A program made the position numbers and the translations under genes. Below, piece after piece: positions 28,907 to 37,995 of a DNA stretch of 64,000 nt. The stretch comes from Sphingomonas sp. 7/4-4 (GTDB lineage Bacteria; Pseudomonadota; Alphaproteobacteria; Sphingomonadales; Sphingomonadaceae), in contig NZ_CP115960.1 in NCBI RefSeq assembly GCF_027941955.1, positions 4,282,001-4,346,000 of the forward strand, written 5' to 3'. The notes beneath the pieces were generated by a model. That model did not search any database, was not told where the DNA came from, and worked only from the letters and a program-made list of their open reading frames with translations. Numbering within the stretch: the first letter of the stretch is position 1; each line of letters begins with the position of its first letter.

Positions 28907-29805
28907 TCACGCCGAATCAGCCAGCACCTGCGCCAACAGCCGGAAGTCCCGTTCGCGCGGACTCGCCTTGCGCCACACGAGCGCAATGTGCCGCGAGGCA
29001 TTCTCCGCATCGAGCGGCCGCGCAGTCACCTGGGTATGGTCGAGGATGCCCGCGTCGATCGCCATCTCGGGCAGCATCGTGACGCCAAGGCCGTTGTCGA
29101 CCATCTGCACCATGGTGTGCAGCGAGGTGCCGAGCATTGTCGCCTCGGCGCGCAATTCGGGCCGGTTGCACGCGGCGAGGGCGTGGTCCTTCAGGCAATG
29201 CCCATCCTCGAGCATCAGCAGCCGGTTGGCGTCGATATCGGCCGGGCGGATCGTCGGGGTCGGGTCCATCTCGCCCTCGGGAAAGGCGACGAACAGCCGG
29301 TCGTCGAACAACGGCGCCGCCTCCACGTCGCCGCAGCCGAAGGGGAGGGCCAGCAGCACGCAATCGGTGCGCCCGTGATGGAGCTGCTCGCAGGCCTGCC
29401 CGCTGGTCTCCTCGCGCAGGAACAGCTTGAGCTCGGGATATTCGCGCCGCAGCCGCGGCAGGATGCGGGGAGCAGGAACGGCGCGATCGTCGGGATGACG
29501 CTCATCCGCATCTCCCCCGACAGCGGCCGCCCCGCCGCGCGGGCAAGGTCGCCCAGCTCGTCCGCCTCGCGCAGCACGCGCCGCGCCTTGTCGACGATCC
29601 GCTCGCCGAGCGGCGTAAAGCGGACGACCCGCCGCGTCCGCTCGACCAGCACCACGCCGATCAGCGTCTCGAGCTCGCGGATTCCGGCGGAAAGCGTGGA
29701 CTGGGTGACGAAACAAGCCTCCGCCGCGCGGCCGAAATGACCGGAATCGTGCAGCGCGACGAGGTATTGCAGCTGCTTGAGCGTCGGGAGATAGGTTGCT
29801 GCCAC
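28907..29805 (-). CDS. oxyR: Hydrogen-peroxide-responsive LysR regulator OxyR (one frameshift)
   Basis: LysR-type activator, 299 aa after correction. The N-terminal HTH is FGRAAEACFVTQSTLSAGIR. The sensor domain has LEDGHCLKDHALAAC, with both redox cysteines of OxyR at the correct nine-residue spacing. One C is missing in the run 29467-29470; restoring it joins TIAPFLLP to RILPRLRREYPELKL. It lies just downstream of ahpC-ahpF on the same strand, its classical targets. Confidence 0.9.
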
Positions 29806-29856
29806 TGATCGCCTCTATCGATTGAAAAGGCGTATATAAGTGATTTCTTCTCTTAC

Positions 29857-29937
29857 GTCATCCCGGCGAAGGCCGGGACCCAGAGTCAGGCAGGGCATCG
29901 CCTCGTGGCTCTGGATCCCGGCTTCCGCCGGGATGAC
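29857..29937. repeat. Palindromic intergenic repeat, family A, copy 2
   Basis: Arms gtcatcccggcgaaggccgg and a near complement at the right end flank about 30 bases. Located between ahpF and oxyR. Confidence 0.8.
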
Positions 29938-29945
29938 GAGGAAGT

Positions 29946-31526
29946 TCAAGCCGCCGCCTCGACCAGCTCTTCCGTCGGCAACCGGATCAGATAATCGAAC
30001 GCCGACAGCGCCGCCGTGGACCCCGCGCCCATCGCGATGACGATCTGCTTGTACGGCACCGTCGTCGCGTCGCCCGCGGCGAAGATCCCCCGCTGCGAAG
30101 TCTCGCCGCGCGCGTCGATCTCGATTTCGCCTCGCGGGCTCAGCGCCACCGAATCCTTGAGCCACTCGGTGTTCGGCACCAGCCCGATCTGCACGAAGAT
30201 GCCTTCGAGTTCGATCTGGTGCTCGGTGCCGTGGTTGCGGTCCTTGTAGATCAGCCCGGACACCTTCTCGCCGTCACCGCGCACTTCGGTGGTCAGCGCC
30301 GAAGTGATCACCTTGACGTTCGGCAAGGTCGCCAGCTTGCGCTGGAGCACGGCGTCGGCGCGCAGGTCGCTGTCATATTCGATCAAGGTGACGTGCGCCA
30401 CGATCCCGGCCAGGTCGATCGCCGCTTCCACGCCCGAATTGCCGCCACCGATCACTGCGACGCGCTTGCCCTTGAACAGCGGCCCGTCGCAATGCGGGCA
30501 ATAGGCCACGCCCTTGTTGCGATATGCGTCCTCGCCGGGCACGCCCATCTGCCGCCAGCGCGCGCCGGTCGACAGGATCACGGTCCGCGCCTTCAGCGAC
30601 GCCCCGTTGGCCAGCCGCACTTCGTGCAGCCCGCCCTCGGTCGGCGCCGGAATCAGCTTTTCGGCGCGCTGGAGGTTCATGATGTCGACGTCGTAGTCCT
30701 TGACGTGCTGCTCCAGATGCGCGGCGAGCTTGGGCCCTTCGGTGTGCGGCACCGAAATGAAATTCTCGATCGCCATCGTGTCGAGCACCTGCCCGCCGAA
30801 GCGCTCCGCCGCCACGCCCACGCGGATGCCCTTGCGCGCGGCATAGATCGCCGCCGCCGCGCCCGCAGGCCCGCCGCCGACCACCAGCACGTCGAAGGCA
30901 TCCCTGGTCCTGATCTTCTCGGCCGCGCGCGCCTCCGCGCCGGTGTCGAGCCTCGCGACGATCTGCTCGAGCTCCATCCGGCCCTGCCCGAACGGCTCGC
31001 CGTTGAGGAACACCGTCGGCACCGCCATCACTTTCCGGGCATCGACTTCGTCCTTGAACAAGGCGCCGTCGATCGCGACGTGCTTGATCCGCGGATTGAG
31101 CACCGCCATCAGGTTCAGTGCCTGCACCACGTCGGGGCAGTTCTGGCACGACAGCGAGAAATAGGTCTCGAATTCGAAGTCGCCGTCGAGTTCCTTGACC
31201 TGCTCGATCAGCTCCTGCGCCGCGCGAGACGGATGCCCGCCGACCTGCAGCAGCGCCAGCACCAGCGACGTGAATTCATGCCCCATCGGCAGACCCGCGA
31301 AGCGCACGCCGATATCGGTGCCGGCGCGGCGGATCATGAAGCTGGGTTTACGCGCATCGTCCTTGCGCACGACGCTGATGTCGTCGGAAAGCGCCGCGAT
31401 GTCGTTCAGCAGGCGCTCGAGTTCGCCCGATTTGGCATCGTCGCCCAGGCTGGCGACGAGCTCGATCGGCTGCTTGATGTTGACCAGATAGGTCTTGAGC
31501 TGCTGCGTCAGATTGGCGTCGAGCAT
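29946..31526 (-). CDS. ahpF: Alkyl hydroperoxide reductase subunit F
   Basis: FAD/NADH-dependent reductase that recycles AhpC, 526 aa. The N-terminal tandem thioredoxin-like domains carry the redox pair SCQNCPDV. The flavoprotein part has FAD motif VVGGGPAGAAAAIYAA, the dithiol CPHCDGPL and NAD motif VIGGGNSGVEAAIDLAG, ending with GIFAAGDAT. The ATG at 31526 (MLDANLTQQL) matches the usual AhpF N-terminus; the frame stays open further upstream through repeat sequence. Downstream of ahpC. Confidence 0.97.
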   Translation of the reverse strand: MLDANLTQQLKTYLVNIKQPIELVASLGDDAKSGELERLLNDIAALSDDISVVRKDDARKPSFMIRRAGTDIGVRFAGLPMGHEFTSLVLALLQVGGHPSRAAQELIEQVKELDGDFEFETYFSLSCQNCPDVVQALNLMAVLNPRIKHVAIDGALFKDEVDARKVMAVPTVFLNGEPFGQGRMELEQIVARLDTGAEARAAEKIRTRDAFDVLVVGGGPAGAAAAIYAARKGIRVGVAAERFGGQVLDTMAIENFISVPHTEGPKLAAHLEQHVKDYDVDIMNLQRAEKLIPAPTEGGLHEVRLANGASLKARTVILSTGARWRQMGVPGEDAYRNKGVAYCPHCDGPLFKGKRVAVIGGGNSGVEAAIDLAGIVAHVTLIEYDSDLRADAVLQRKLATLPNVKVITSALTTEVRGDGEKVSGLIYKDRNHGTEHQIELEGIFVQIGLVPNTEWLKDSVALSPRGEIEIDARGETSQRGIFAAGDATTVPYKQIVIAMGAGSTAALSAFDYLIRLPTEELVEAAA

Positions 31527-31553
31527 CGGGTACTCCCAAGGAACTGGAACAAC

Positions 31554-31638
31554 CGTTCGCCCTGAGCCTGTCGAAGGGCGGCCCACCACGGGCGCGTCGC
31601 TTGAGGCTAGGTGCCCTTCGACAGGCTCAGGGCGAACG
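31554..31638. repeat. Palindromic intergenic repeat, family B
   Basis: Arms cgttcgccctgagcctgtcg / cgacaggctcagggcgaacg are an exact inverted repeat of over 20 bases around a ~35-base loop. Located between ahpC and ahpF, it could form a large hairpin in the ahpCF message. A short piece (gtgtcgaagggc) also occurs near 34793. Confidence 0.8.
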
Positions 31639-31652
31639 GGGTGAGAAGAAAA

Positions 31653-31719
31653 CGGCCCGGGATGGTAGTCCACCCCGGGCCGAATCGGCGCCTCCCACAA
31701 GGGGAGGGGAGGAGGCGCC
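31653..31719 (-). terminator. Two hairpins directly after ahpC
   Basis: The stop of ahpC (31727) is followed on the minus strand by ggcgcctcc/ggaggcgcc arms (31687-31719), then cggcccggg/cccgggccg arms (31653-31682) ending close to a short run of T on the minus strand. They probably attenuate read-through from the abundant ahpC message into ahpF. Confidence 0.55.
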
Positions 31720-31726
31720 TTAGGTC

Positions 31727-32290
31727 TTAGATCTTGCCGACGAGATCCAGCGAGGGAGCGAGCGTCGCTTCGCCCTCTTCCCACTTGGCCGGGCAGACTT
31801 CGCCCGGATGCGCGGCAATATACTGTGCGGCCTTGATTTTCCGCAGCAGCTCGGCAGCGTTGCGGCCGACGCCTTCCGACGTGATCTCGACCAGCTGGAT
31901 CACGCCCTCGGGATCGACGACGAAGGTGCCGCGGTCCGCAAGGCCCTGACCCTCACGCAGCACGTTGAAGTTCGTGCTGAGAACGTGGTTCTGGTCGCCG
32001 AGCATATAGTAATTGATCTTGCCGATCGCCGGCGAGGTGTCGTGCCAAGCCTTGTGGCTGAAATGCGTGTCGGTCGAAACCGAATAGACCTCGACACCCA
32101 TCTTCTGGAGAGTCGGGTAGATGTCGGCCAAGTCTTCGAGCTCGGTGGGGCACACGAAGGTGAAGTCGGCCGGGTAGAAGAAGAAGACCGCCCACTTGCC
32201 GCGCGTATCGGCGTCGGTGACCTGGACGAACTTGCCGTCCTTATAGGCCTGCGCCGTGAACGGCAGAATCGTGCTTCCGATGAGCGCCAT
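31727..32290 (-). CDS. ahpC: Alkyl hydroperoxide reductase subunit C (2-Cys peroxiredoxin)
   Basis: Reduces H2O2 and organic peroxides using electrons from AhpF. 187 aa, the standard length. Peroxidatic Cys in DFTFVCPTELEDL (about residue 47) and resolving Cys in HPGEVCPAKWEEGE (about 166). The start has GGAGG at good spacing. Near 32395-32420 upstream, TCAATCGAT and CCACTGATC resemble words upstream of oxyR. Confidence 0.97.
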   Translation of the reverse strand: MALIGSTILPFTAQAYKDGKFVQVTDADTRGKWAVFFFYPADFTFVCPTELEDLADIYPTLQKMGVEVYSVSTDTHFSHKAWHDTSPAIGKINYYMLGDQNHVLSTNFNVLREGQGLADRGTFVVDPEGVIQLVEITSEGVGRNAAELLRKIKAAQYIAAHPGEVCPAKWEEGEATLAPSLDLVGKI

Positions 32291-32434
32291 GCGTGAATTC
32301 CTCCAAAGGCATTGTGTTGCAATGCGGGATATAAGCGTGCTGCGGCGCAATGCTAATGGGAAGCTTCGCTCGCGGTGATCGAGTGAGACGATCAGTGGGG
32401 GTATTGATCGATTGACCGCCGACACACACATGCC

Positions 32435-32520
32435 GTCAATCCCGGCGAAGGCCGGGATCCAGAGCCAAGCAATACTGTCCGAGCAGAGTAACCCTGGATC
32501 CCGGCCTTCGCCGGGATGAC
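32435..32520. repeat. Palindromic intergenic repeat, family A, copy 3
   Basis: Left arm gtcaatcccggcgaaggccg (one substitution plus an extra a against the family) and right arm cggccttcgccgggatgac. Between ahpC and the TauE gene. Confidence 0.8.
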
Positions 32521-32556
32521 GAAACGCGTCGGGACACTGCGTCGCGGCGCCGAACC

Positions 32557-33314
32557 TTACCGCAGCGCGAGGTAAAGATTGTAGATGCTGGTCAGCGTCA
32601 GCACGATGCCGACCATCAGCATCAGCGTCTTGGGCTCAACCCGCTTCGCCAGCCGCGCCCCCAGCGGCGCCGCGATCACGCCGCCGATCAGCAGCCCGAC
32701 CGTCGCGACGGTGAAGGCCTCGAGCCCGAGCTGGGTGATGAAGGTCGCCGAAATGGTGGCGGTCACGAAGAATTCGGCAGTGTTGACCGTGCCGATCGTC
32801 ATCCGCGGGCTCGATCCCTGGACGAGCAGGTTGCTGGTCACCACGGGCCCCCAGCCGCCGCCGCCCGCTGCGTCGAGGAAGCCGCCGACGAGCCCCAGCG
32901 GCTCGACGATCTTGGGGCTGCGCTCCTGCGGCGGATAATGGCGGCTGCGCCACAGCAGATACAGGCCGATCGCCGTCAGATACGCGAGAATGAACGGCTT
33001 GGCGGTCGCTGCGTGGATGTTGGAGAGCACATAGGCTCCCAATGCGCCGCCGATCACGCCGGGCACCGCGATGCGCAGGAACAGCTTCCAGTTCACGTTC
33101 TTGTGGACCGCGTGGCTGATCCCGGAAACGGCGGTAGTGAAGGTCTCCACGGTGTGAACGCCCGCCGAAGCCATTGCAGGGGCACGCCCAGGCTCAGCAG
33201 CAAGGTGTTCGAGATCACGCCGAACGCCATGCCGAGCGCACCGTCGACCATCTGCGCGGCAAAGCCGACGGCGATGAAGGGGAGCAGCGCCGAGAGGTCA
33301 ATTCCGAAGATCAT
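32557..33314 (-). CDS. TauE/SafE family membrane permease (one frameshift)
   Basis: Eight-helix inner-membrane protein, 252 aa after correction, of the family exporting sulfite or organosulfur anions. It begins MIFGIDLSALLPFIAVGF; the family signature VDGALGMAFGVISNTLLL is in the first part and GGFLDAAGGGGWGPVVTS in the repeat half. One C is missing in the run 33179-33182, joining SLGVP to AMASAGVHTVETFTT. Divergent from cysE, so sulfur metabolism is a plausible setting. Confidence 0.88.
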
Positions 33315-33468
33315 CCGCGCCCTTTGCAAGCCGTTGGATGCGCAGGAATGCCGCGCCCGCCGAATTCCCACAAGATACATCGTGTTTAGACGGGACAAGC
33401 CCTGCGGGGGCCGTTCTGGAAATCCGGCGCGCAGTGCACTAAATGGGCGCGGCAAAGGGGAACCGGCC

Positions 33469-34164
33469 ATGTTCCGTCGATTGAAGGCCTATCTCGATTC
33501 GATTCACGCGCGCGATCCCGCGCCGCGCAGCCGTGCCGAAATCCTGCTCTATCCGGGCGTGTGGGCGGTCTTCTATCACCGCATCGCGCATCGGCTGTAC
33601 CGGGGCGGCTGGTTCTTCCTTGCGCGCGCAGTCAATCACTGGTCGCGCTGGATGACGGCGATCGACATCCATCCGGGCGCGACGATCGGCCGCAATTTTT
33701 TCATCGATCACGGCTTCGTGGTGATCGGCGAGACCGCCGAGATCGGCGACGACGTCACCATCTATCAATGCGTCACCCTGGGCGGCACCAGCCCCGATAA
33801 CGGCGTCGCGGGCAAGCGCCACCCGACGATCCTGAACGGCGTGATCATCGGTTCGGGCGCGCAGGTGCTGGGGCCGGTCACCGTCGGCGAGCGCTCGCGG
33901 ATCGGCGCCAACGCCGTGGTGACCAGGGACGTGCCCGAAGGCGCGGTGATGGTGGGCATCCCCGCCAGGTCCACCTTGGTCGAGGCGGGGACGTGGCAGA
34001 AGGATTTCGTCCCCTATGGCACGCCGTGCAGCGAGCTGTTCGATCCCGCCACCCAGAAACTCGAGATCATGCGCTGCGAGCTCGAAACGCTCCGCAAACG
34101 GCTCGACGCGATGATCGAGGACGGCGGTAAATCCACCGCCAGGGAGCGCCGCGACCGCGCCTGA
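33469..34164 (+). CDS. cysE: Serine O-acetyltransferase
   Basis: Acetylates L-serine for cysteine synthesis. 231 aa, the shorter EpsC-like form. A helical N-terminus (YPGVWAVFYHRIAHRLYRGG) leads to the left-handed beta-helix with IDIHPGATIGRNFFIDHG, then VTLGGTSPDNG, the usual catalytic and CoA-binding region. ATG 33469 was chosen because the family sequence starts there. Overlaps the DUF2794 gene by three bases. Confidence 0.93.
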   Translation: MFRRLKAYLDSIHARDPAPRSRAEILLYPGVWAVFYHRIAHRLYRGGWFFLARAVNHWSRWMTAIDIHPGATIGRNFFIDHGFVVIGETAEIGDDVTIYQCVTLGGTSPDNGVAGKRHPTILNGVIIGSGAQVLGPVTVGERSRIGANAVVTRDVPEGAVMVGIPARSTLVEAGTWQKDFVPYGTPCSELFDPATQKLEIMRCELETLRKRLDAMIEDGGKSTARERRDRA

Positions 34165-34502
34165 TGGGTATCGTCACGCCTCTGCCGGTCGGCCGGCCGT
34201 CGCAGGTCGGTTTCGAACGCCTCGAACTGACGCGCATCCTCGATCTGTACGGCCGGATGGTCGCCGCGGGGCACTGGAAGGACTATGCCATCCAGTTCGA
34301 CCGTGACGCCGCGGTGTTCGCCGCCTTCCGCCGCGCCGCCGAACGCCCCGAATACCGGATCGAGAAATGCCCTGCGCTGCGCAACCGCCAGGGCATGTGG
34401 GCCTTGGTCAACGAGGCCGGGATGATCCTCAAGCGCGGCCACGAGCTCGGCCCGGTGCTCGCCCCGGTCGAGCGGCGGCTGATGAAGCTGGTGGGGGAGT
34501 AG
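34164..34502 (+). CDS. DUF2794 family protein
   Basis: 112 aa, alphaproteobacterial family of unknown function. Typical sequence: FERLELTRILDLYGRMVAAG followed by WKDYAIQFDRDAAVF, then YRIEKCPALRNRQGMWAL. No signal or membrane segment. Coupled to cysE. Confidence 0.88.
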   Translation: MGIVTPLPVGRPSQVGFERLELTRILDLYGRMVAAGHWKDYAIQFDRDAAVFAAFRRAAERPEYRIEKCPALRNRQGMWALVNEAGMILKRGHELGPVLAPVERRLMKLVGE

Positions 34503-34551
34503 AGCTGGCGGAGGGCGGCTTGTGGTGGTGAACTGCCATCGCCGTATTCTC

Positions 34552-34579
34552 GTCACCCCGAGCTTGACCCCGGGGTGAC
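34552..34579. repeat. Short palindrome related to family A
   Basis: gtcaccccgagcttgacccc then ggggtgac forms a compact hairpin with the gtcacccc arms seen in the copy at 60844. Located 50 bases after the DUF2794 stop. Confidence 0.6.
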
Positions 34580-34740
34580 GAGGAATTCGAGCCTCCGCCA
34601 CTGCGTGTAAACGCCCTTCGTCCGCAGCAGGCGTCTCCTGCCTAAAAGCAGCACTGGCAATGTAGGATTTGTTCTGCTTTCGTTCGGTGATGCGCAGCTT
34701 GCGGCAGCACCTTGGCGTCACGCCCTCGCACCGTGGTTGT

Positions 34741-34880
34741 CGCTTGACTCGCAAATGCCCAAACGAGTCAAGCGCGCGCCGGTTGACTCGCTGTGTCGAA
34801 GGGCAAAATCCACGGAAATCCGTGCCTTTTCAGCCCAACCAAAAGGTTGGTAGCCTTGTCCGTGCCAACCTTCCGGTTGG
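34741..34880. repeat. Ladder of four perfect hairpins in a 500-base gap
   Basis: The interval 34503-35001 has no supportable gene. It contains cgcttgactcg/cgagtcaagcg (34741-34774), cacggaaatccgtg (34811-34824), ccaaccaaaaggttgg (34835-34850) and ccaaccttccggttgg (34865-34880). An extra ttgactcg lies at 34783-34790. The last two share arms exactly and differ only in the four-base loop. This could be a structured RNA, a protein-binding array or a repeat cluster. Confidence 0.6.
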
Positions 34881-34952
34881 CTGGCGGGAGGGCCGCACCA
34901 AGCCGGAATCGGCCCGTCCCGCATATCCCGACACAGCATGCGCCACAAAGCA

Positions 34953-34981
34953 AAAGGGCCCGAAAAGCTCCCGGGCCCTTT
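34953..34981 (-). terminator. Terminator of the membrane protein gene
   Basis: aaagggcccg / cgggcccttt arms around aaaagctcc, 21 bases beyond the stop at 35002. On the minus strand the hairpin is followed by a T-rich stretch (CCCTTTTGCTTT), which fits a rho-independent terminator. Confidence 0.75.
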
Positions 34982-35001
34982 CACAACCGCAGATTCTCGT
35001 A

Positions 35002-36123
35002 TCAGGCGACGGCGAGCTGCTGCGTCGGCGGCAGCCGGCCCTCCAGATCCTTGCCGAGCAGGCCCACCACGTGGCGGCGCATCGGCTGCCAGAAGGCGGA
35101 GAGCGTGAGCAGCGCCGATCCGATCACCAGAGCGGTCAGCGCCGCTGCCAGCTCGACTGCGCCGCTCTGCTCGAACAATGCGAACATCGCCCACAGCACA
35201 TAGACGAGGCTGGAGACGAGCAGCGCGCGGCGGTCGACTGCCAGCGCCACTGCGGCGAAGACCACGTAGAGCGCGAGCACCACGCCGGCCATCGGGGCGC
35301 CGATGTCGCCGTCGAACACGCCGAGCATGTGGAACACCGGGTGCGCGATCAGCGGCGCCGCCGCCAGATGGAGCCAGAAGGCGACGTCCGAGCGGCGCGT
35401 CCGGCGCTCGCGATCCGATATGTCCCAGCGCATCGCGAAGACGAAGACCAGCACGCCGGCGATCAGCAGCATCAGGTTGAGCGAATCCTGCGAAGCGGGA
35501 ACGAACGCAGTGATCGCCCCGACCCCCACTGCCACCAGCGCTATCGCACCCACCGCGACGGTGATCGGCACCATGAAGCGCCGCCAGTGCAGCCATGTCG
35601 CGCCGGCGGTGAGGATTCCGGTGACGACCCCCATCACGCCCGCCAGCTGGCGCTGCTGCAGCTCGGTGGTGAGGCCGAACTGCTCCGAAAGCCACGGCGC
35701 ATTGGCCACCCAGATCGCGCCGAAGCCGGCAAAGATGCCACCCGCGAAACCGAGCAGCAGCAGAATGCTGGGGAGGGCCATGCGGCGCTGCCTGGTGAAA
35801 TATTCGGCGAGCAGCCAGCTGGTGATCGCCACTGCGAACCCGCCGAACGCGACGGCGACGCCCACCTGGCGGGGCCCCTCGGTCGTATCGAGATCCATGA
35901 TCTTCGCGCCGATGTAAAAGCCGATCCAGCCCACCGCGACGAGGATCAGCATCGCCGCGATGCCGACGAAGACGTCGTTGAAGCCGGTCAGCAGCCGGAA
36001 ACTCTCTTCGTCGACGGTCGGCGTCGATCGGCTAGCCGCTACGTGGTTTCTGAGGGCCGCCGCGGCGTCCTGCGAGATCGCTCCCGCCTCCACCGCGCCT
36101 GCCAGGTCGCTTTCGCTGTACAT
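35002..36123 (-). CDS. Multi-spanning membrane protein, DUF2157-like N-terminus
   Basis: 373 aa. ATG 36123 has AGGAGG seven bases upstream. A soluble helical head (SDLAGAVEAGAISQDAAAAL) resembles the DUF2157 head. About ten membrane helices follow, starting with GFNDVFVGIAAMLILVAVGW. No catalytic motif recognised and function unknown. It ends in a strong terminator and is probably monocistronic. Confidence 0.75.
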   Translation of the reverse strand: MYSESDLAGAVEAGAISQDAAAALRNHVAASRSTPTVDEESFRLLTGFNDVFVGIAAMLILVAVGWIGFYIGAKIMDLDTTEGPRQVGVAVAFGGFAVAITSWLLAEYFTRQRRMALPSILLLLGFAGGIFAGFGAIWVANAPWLSEQFGLTTELQQRQLAGVMGVVTGILTAGATWLHWRRFMVPITVAVGAIALVAVGVGAITAFVPASQDSLNLMLLIAGVLVFVFAMRWDISDRERRTRRSDVAFWLHLAAAPLIAHPVFHMLGVFDGDIGAPMAGVVLALYVVFAAVALAVDRRALLVSSLVYVLWAMFALFEQSGAVELAAALTALVIGSALLTLSAFWQPMRRHVVGLLGKDLEGRLPPTQQLAVA

Positions 36124-36189
36124 GGGCAATCCTCCTGTTGTGAGGATCGCCGTAGCATAAGTGTATTAGTGAGGCAATACGGTGAGGCG

Positions 36190-37076
36190 CTACTGCAGCC
36201 GGGACATGATCGACATGGTCTGCTCGGCGCCCGAATTGGGGACGATCTCGCCCTTGCGGTCGATGATCTCGGCCCATTGCGCGGCGACGCTTTCGGGGTC
36301 GGCTCGGTCAGCCTCGCGCCGGGGGTCAGCGTGACATAAGCGGCTTGCACCACGCCGGCGCCGGCGCCGATGATCATGTTGGTCGGCGCGTCCTCGGAGA
36401 CGAGGAACAGCGCAGCGGGCGCCACATTCTCCGGCGCGAACGCCTTGAACGCCGCTTCGGGGAAGATGTCCTCGGTCATGCGGGTGCCGGCGACGGGCGC
36501 GATCGTGTTGACCTTGATCCCATATTTGGCGCCTTCGAGATGCAGGGTCTTGGCCAGCCCCGCCAGGCCCAGCTTGGCCGCGCCGTAATTCGCCTGGCCG
36601 AAATTGCCGAACAGTCCGGTCGACGAGGCGGTCATCAGGATCCGGCCGTAATTCTGGTCGCGCATCGTGTCCCACACCGCCTTGGTGCAGTTGGCCGATC
36701 CGTTGAGATGCACGTCGACGACGAAGCGGAAATCCTCCGGCTCCATCTTGGCGAAGCTCTTGTCGCGCAGCACGCCGGCGTTGTTGATCAATATGTCGAT
36801 CCGGCCCCATCGCGCCTTGGCCGCTTCGACCATCGCGACCATCTGGTCATATTCGGTGACGCTGCCGCCGTTGGAGAATGCCTCGCCGCCCGCAGCTTCG
36901 ATCTCGCGCACCACCGCGAGCGCGGCATCCGAATGGCCGGTGCCGTCGCGCGCGCCGCCGAGATCGTTGACGACCACCTTCGCGCCGCGCCGCGCCAGCT
37001 CGAGCGCATAGGCGCGGCCAAGGCCACCGCCCGCGCCCGTCACGATGGCGACGCGATTGTCGAAACCTATGGTCAT
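36190..37076 (-). CDS. Short-chain dehydrogenase, 3-hydroxyacyl-CoA dehydrogenase type (one frameshift)
   Basis: NAD(P)-dependent oxidoreductase, 295 aa after correction. Rossmann motif TGAGGGLGRAYALELA, NNAGVLRD, and catalytic Tyr-Lys in NYGAAKLGL. KVVVNDLGGARDGTG, the long C-terminus and VNTIAPVAGTRMTE match the multifunctional beta-oxidation (17-beta-HSD type 4-like) subgroup, which suggests a 3-hydroxyacyl-CoA substrate. A missing base near 36300-36304 separates LTPGARLTEP from DPESVAAQWAEIID. Confidence 0.88.
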
Positions 37077-37147
37077 GGAAGCGCTCCCCAAATCTATGGA
37101 GCGCTTCCTATGACGCCGTCACCGCGGGCGCAAACCCGCGTTGTCGC

Positions 37148-37529
37148 TCAGCGGCCGCCGCGCTGGCGGCACTGGTCCTTCACGGTCTTCGAGCAGGGGG
37201 ATATTCCTGCTGCGCCGCGGGCGGGGGCCAGCCGTCATCGGTGCGGGGGTCGATGCCGCCGACGGAGCCGGCGCGGCTGCCGCGTCGGGCGTCGTCGGAG
37301 CAGCTGCCGCATCGGCCGGAGGCGTCGTGGCGGCTGCGTCGGGCGGCGTCGCCGTTGCGTCGGGCGTCGTGCCCGCGCCGGTGGTGCCGGGCGTGGTCGA
37401 CTGGGGATCGGCGGGCGTCGACGCGTCAGGCGTCGTGGTTTGCGCAGGGGTCTGCTGGCTGGCGGGCACGTCCTGTGCCGCCGCGGTGCCGCTGATGATC
37501 AGCGCGGCGGCCATGATCGTCCATTTCAT
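37148..37529 (-). CDS. Secreted Ala/Thr/Pro-rich small protein with C-terminal Cys motif (two frameshifts)
   Basis: 127 aa after correction. Signal peptide MKWTIMAAALIISGTAAAQ, then a low-complexity A/T/P/D-rich stalk of about 70 residues, then a compact tail PPCSKTVKDQCRQRGGR. Two breaks: one base missing near 37238-37242, another C missing in the run 37196-37200. Without correction the tail is unreadable. The tail matches in pattern the end of the next gene (FCKRGQFDGCKQRGG), so the two are probably related. Function unknown. Confidence 0.65.
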
Positions 37530-37641
37530 TCGCACGTCCTTTTCTCGCTACGGAGCCCCCGTTGCGGAAGAGAAACGTATATCCTGCACAGAATGTTGCG
37601 CGTCCGGCGCGCTTCATCCTGCCAAAAGCGGCGTTCGTCGC

Positions 37642-37920
37642 TCAGCCGCCCCGTTGTTTGCAGCCGTCGAACTGGCCGCGCTTGCAGAACGGAACGTTTT
37701 CACGCGGCGGCGGTGGCGGGAATGCCTCGCTGGGGGTCCTGGGATTGGGCACGAACACCACCTGCTGGCCGGGGGCGGGCGGCCCGTTCGGCCAGGGGCT
37801 CGCGGGGGCCAGCCCACCCAGCCGCGCCGGGGCATCGGCCGGCGGAGCAGTCTGGACAGGCGCATCCTGCGGGAGTGCACCGCTCATCGCCAGTGCAGCC
37901 AAAACGATCAGAGTCATCAC
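37642..37920 (-). CDS. Secreted Pro-rich small protein with C-terminal Cys motif
   Basis: 92 aa with a signal peptide (MTLIVLAALAMSGALPQ), a Pro-rich middle (PPPPPRENVP) and a tail FCKRGQFDGCKQRGG with two cysteines. It resembles the tail of the gene at 37148. Probably periplasmic or cell-envelope. Not recognised as a named family. Confidence 0.65.
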   Translation of the reverse strand: MMTLIVLAALAMSGALPQDAPVQTAPPADAPARLGGLAPASPWPNGPPAPGQQVVFVPNPRTPSEAFPPPPPRENVPFCKRGQFDGCKQRGG

Positions 37921-37995
37921 AGGTCTCCGAACAGTTTCTCGAGCGCAGTCGACTGCGCTTTTCGAGAACGCGAGACCTGCGGGATGGCTCCGGAT

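Noticed and set aside
1381..34680. A 25-base near-match (gcaatgtaggattt core) at 1381-1416 (minus) and 34655-34680 (plus)
   Set aside because: About 22 of 25 bases agree, but similarity stops outside it and both are in A/T-richer gaps, so it may be chance. Not enough to call a repeat.
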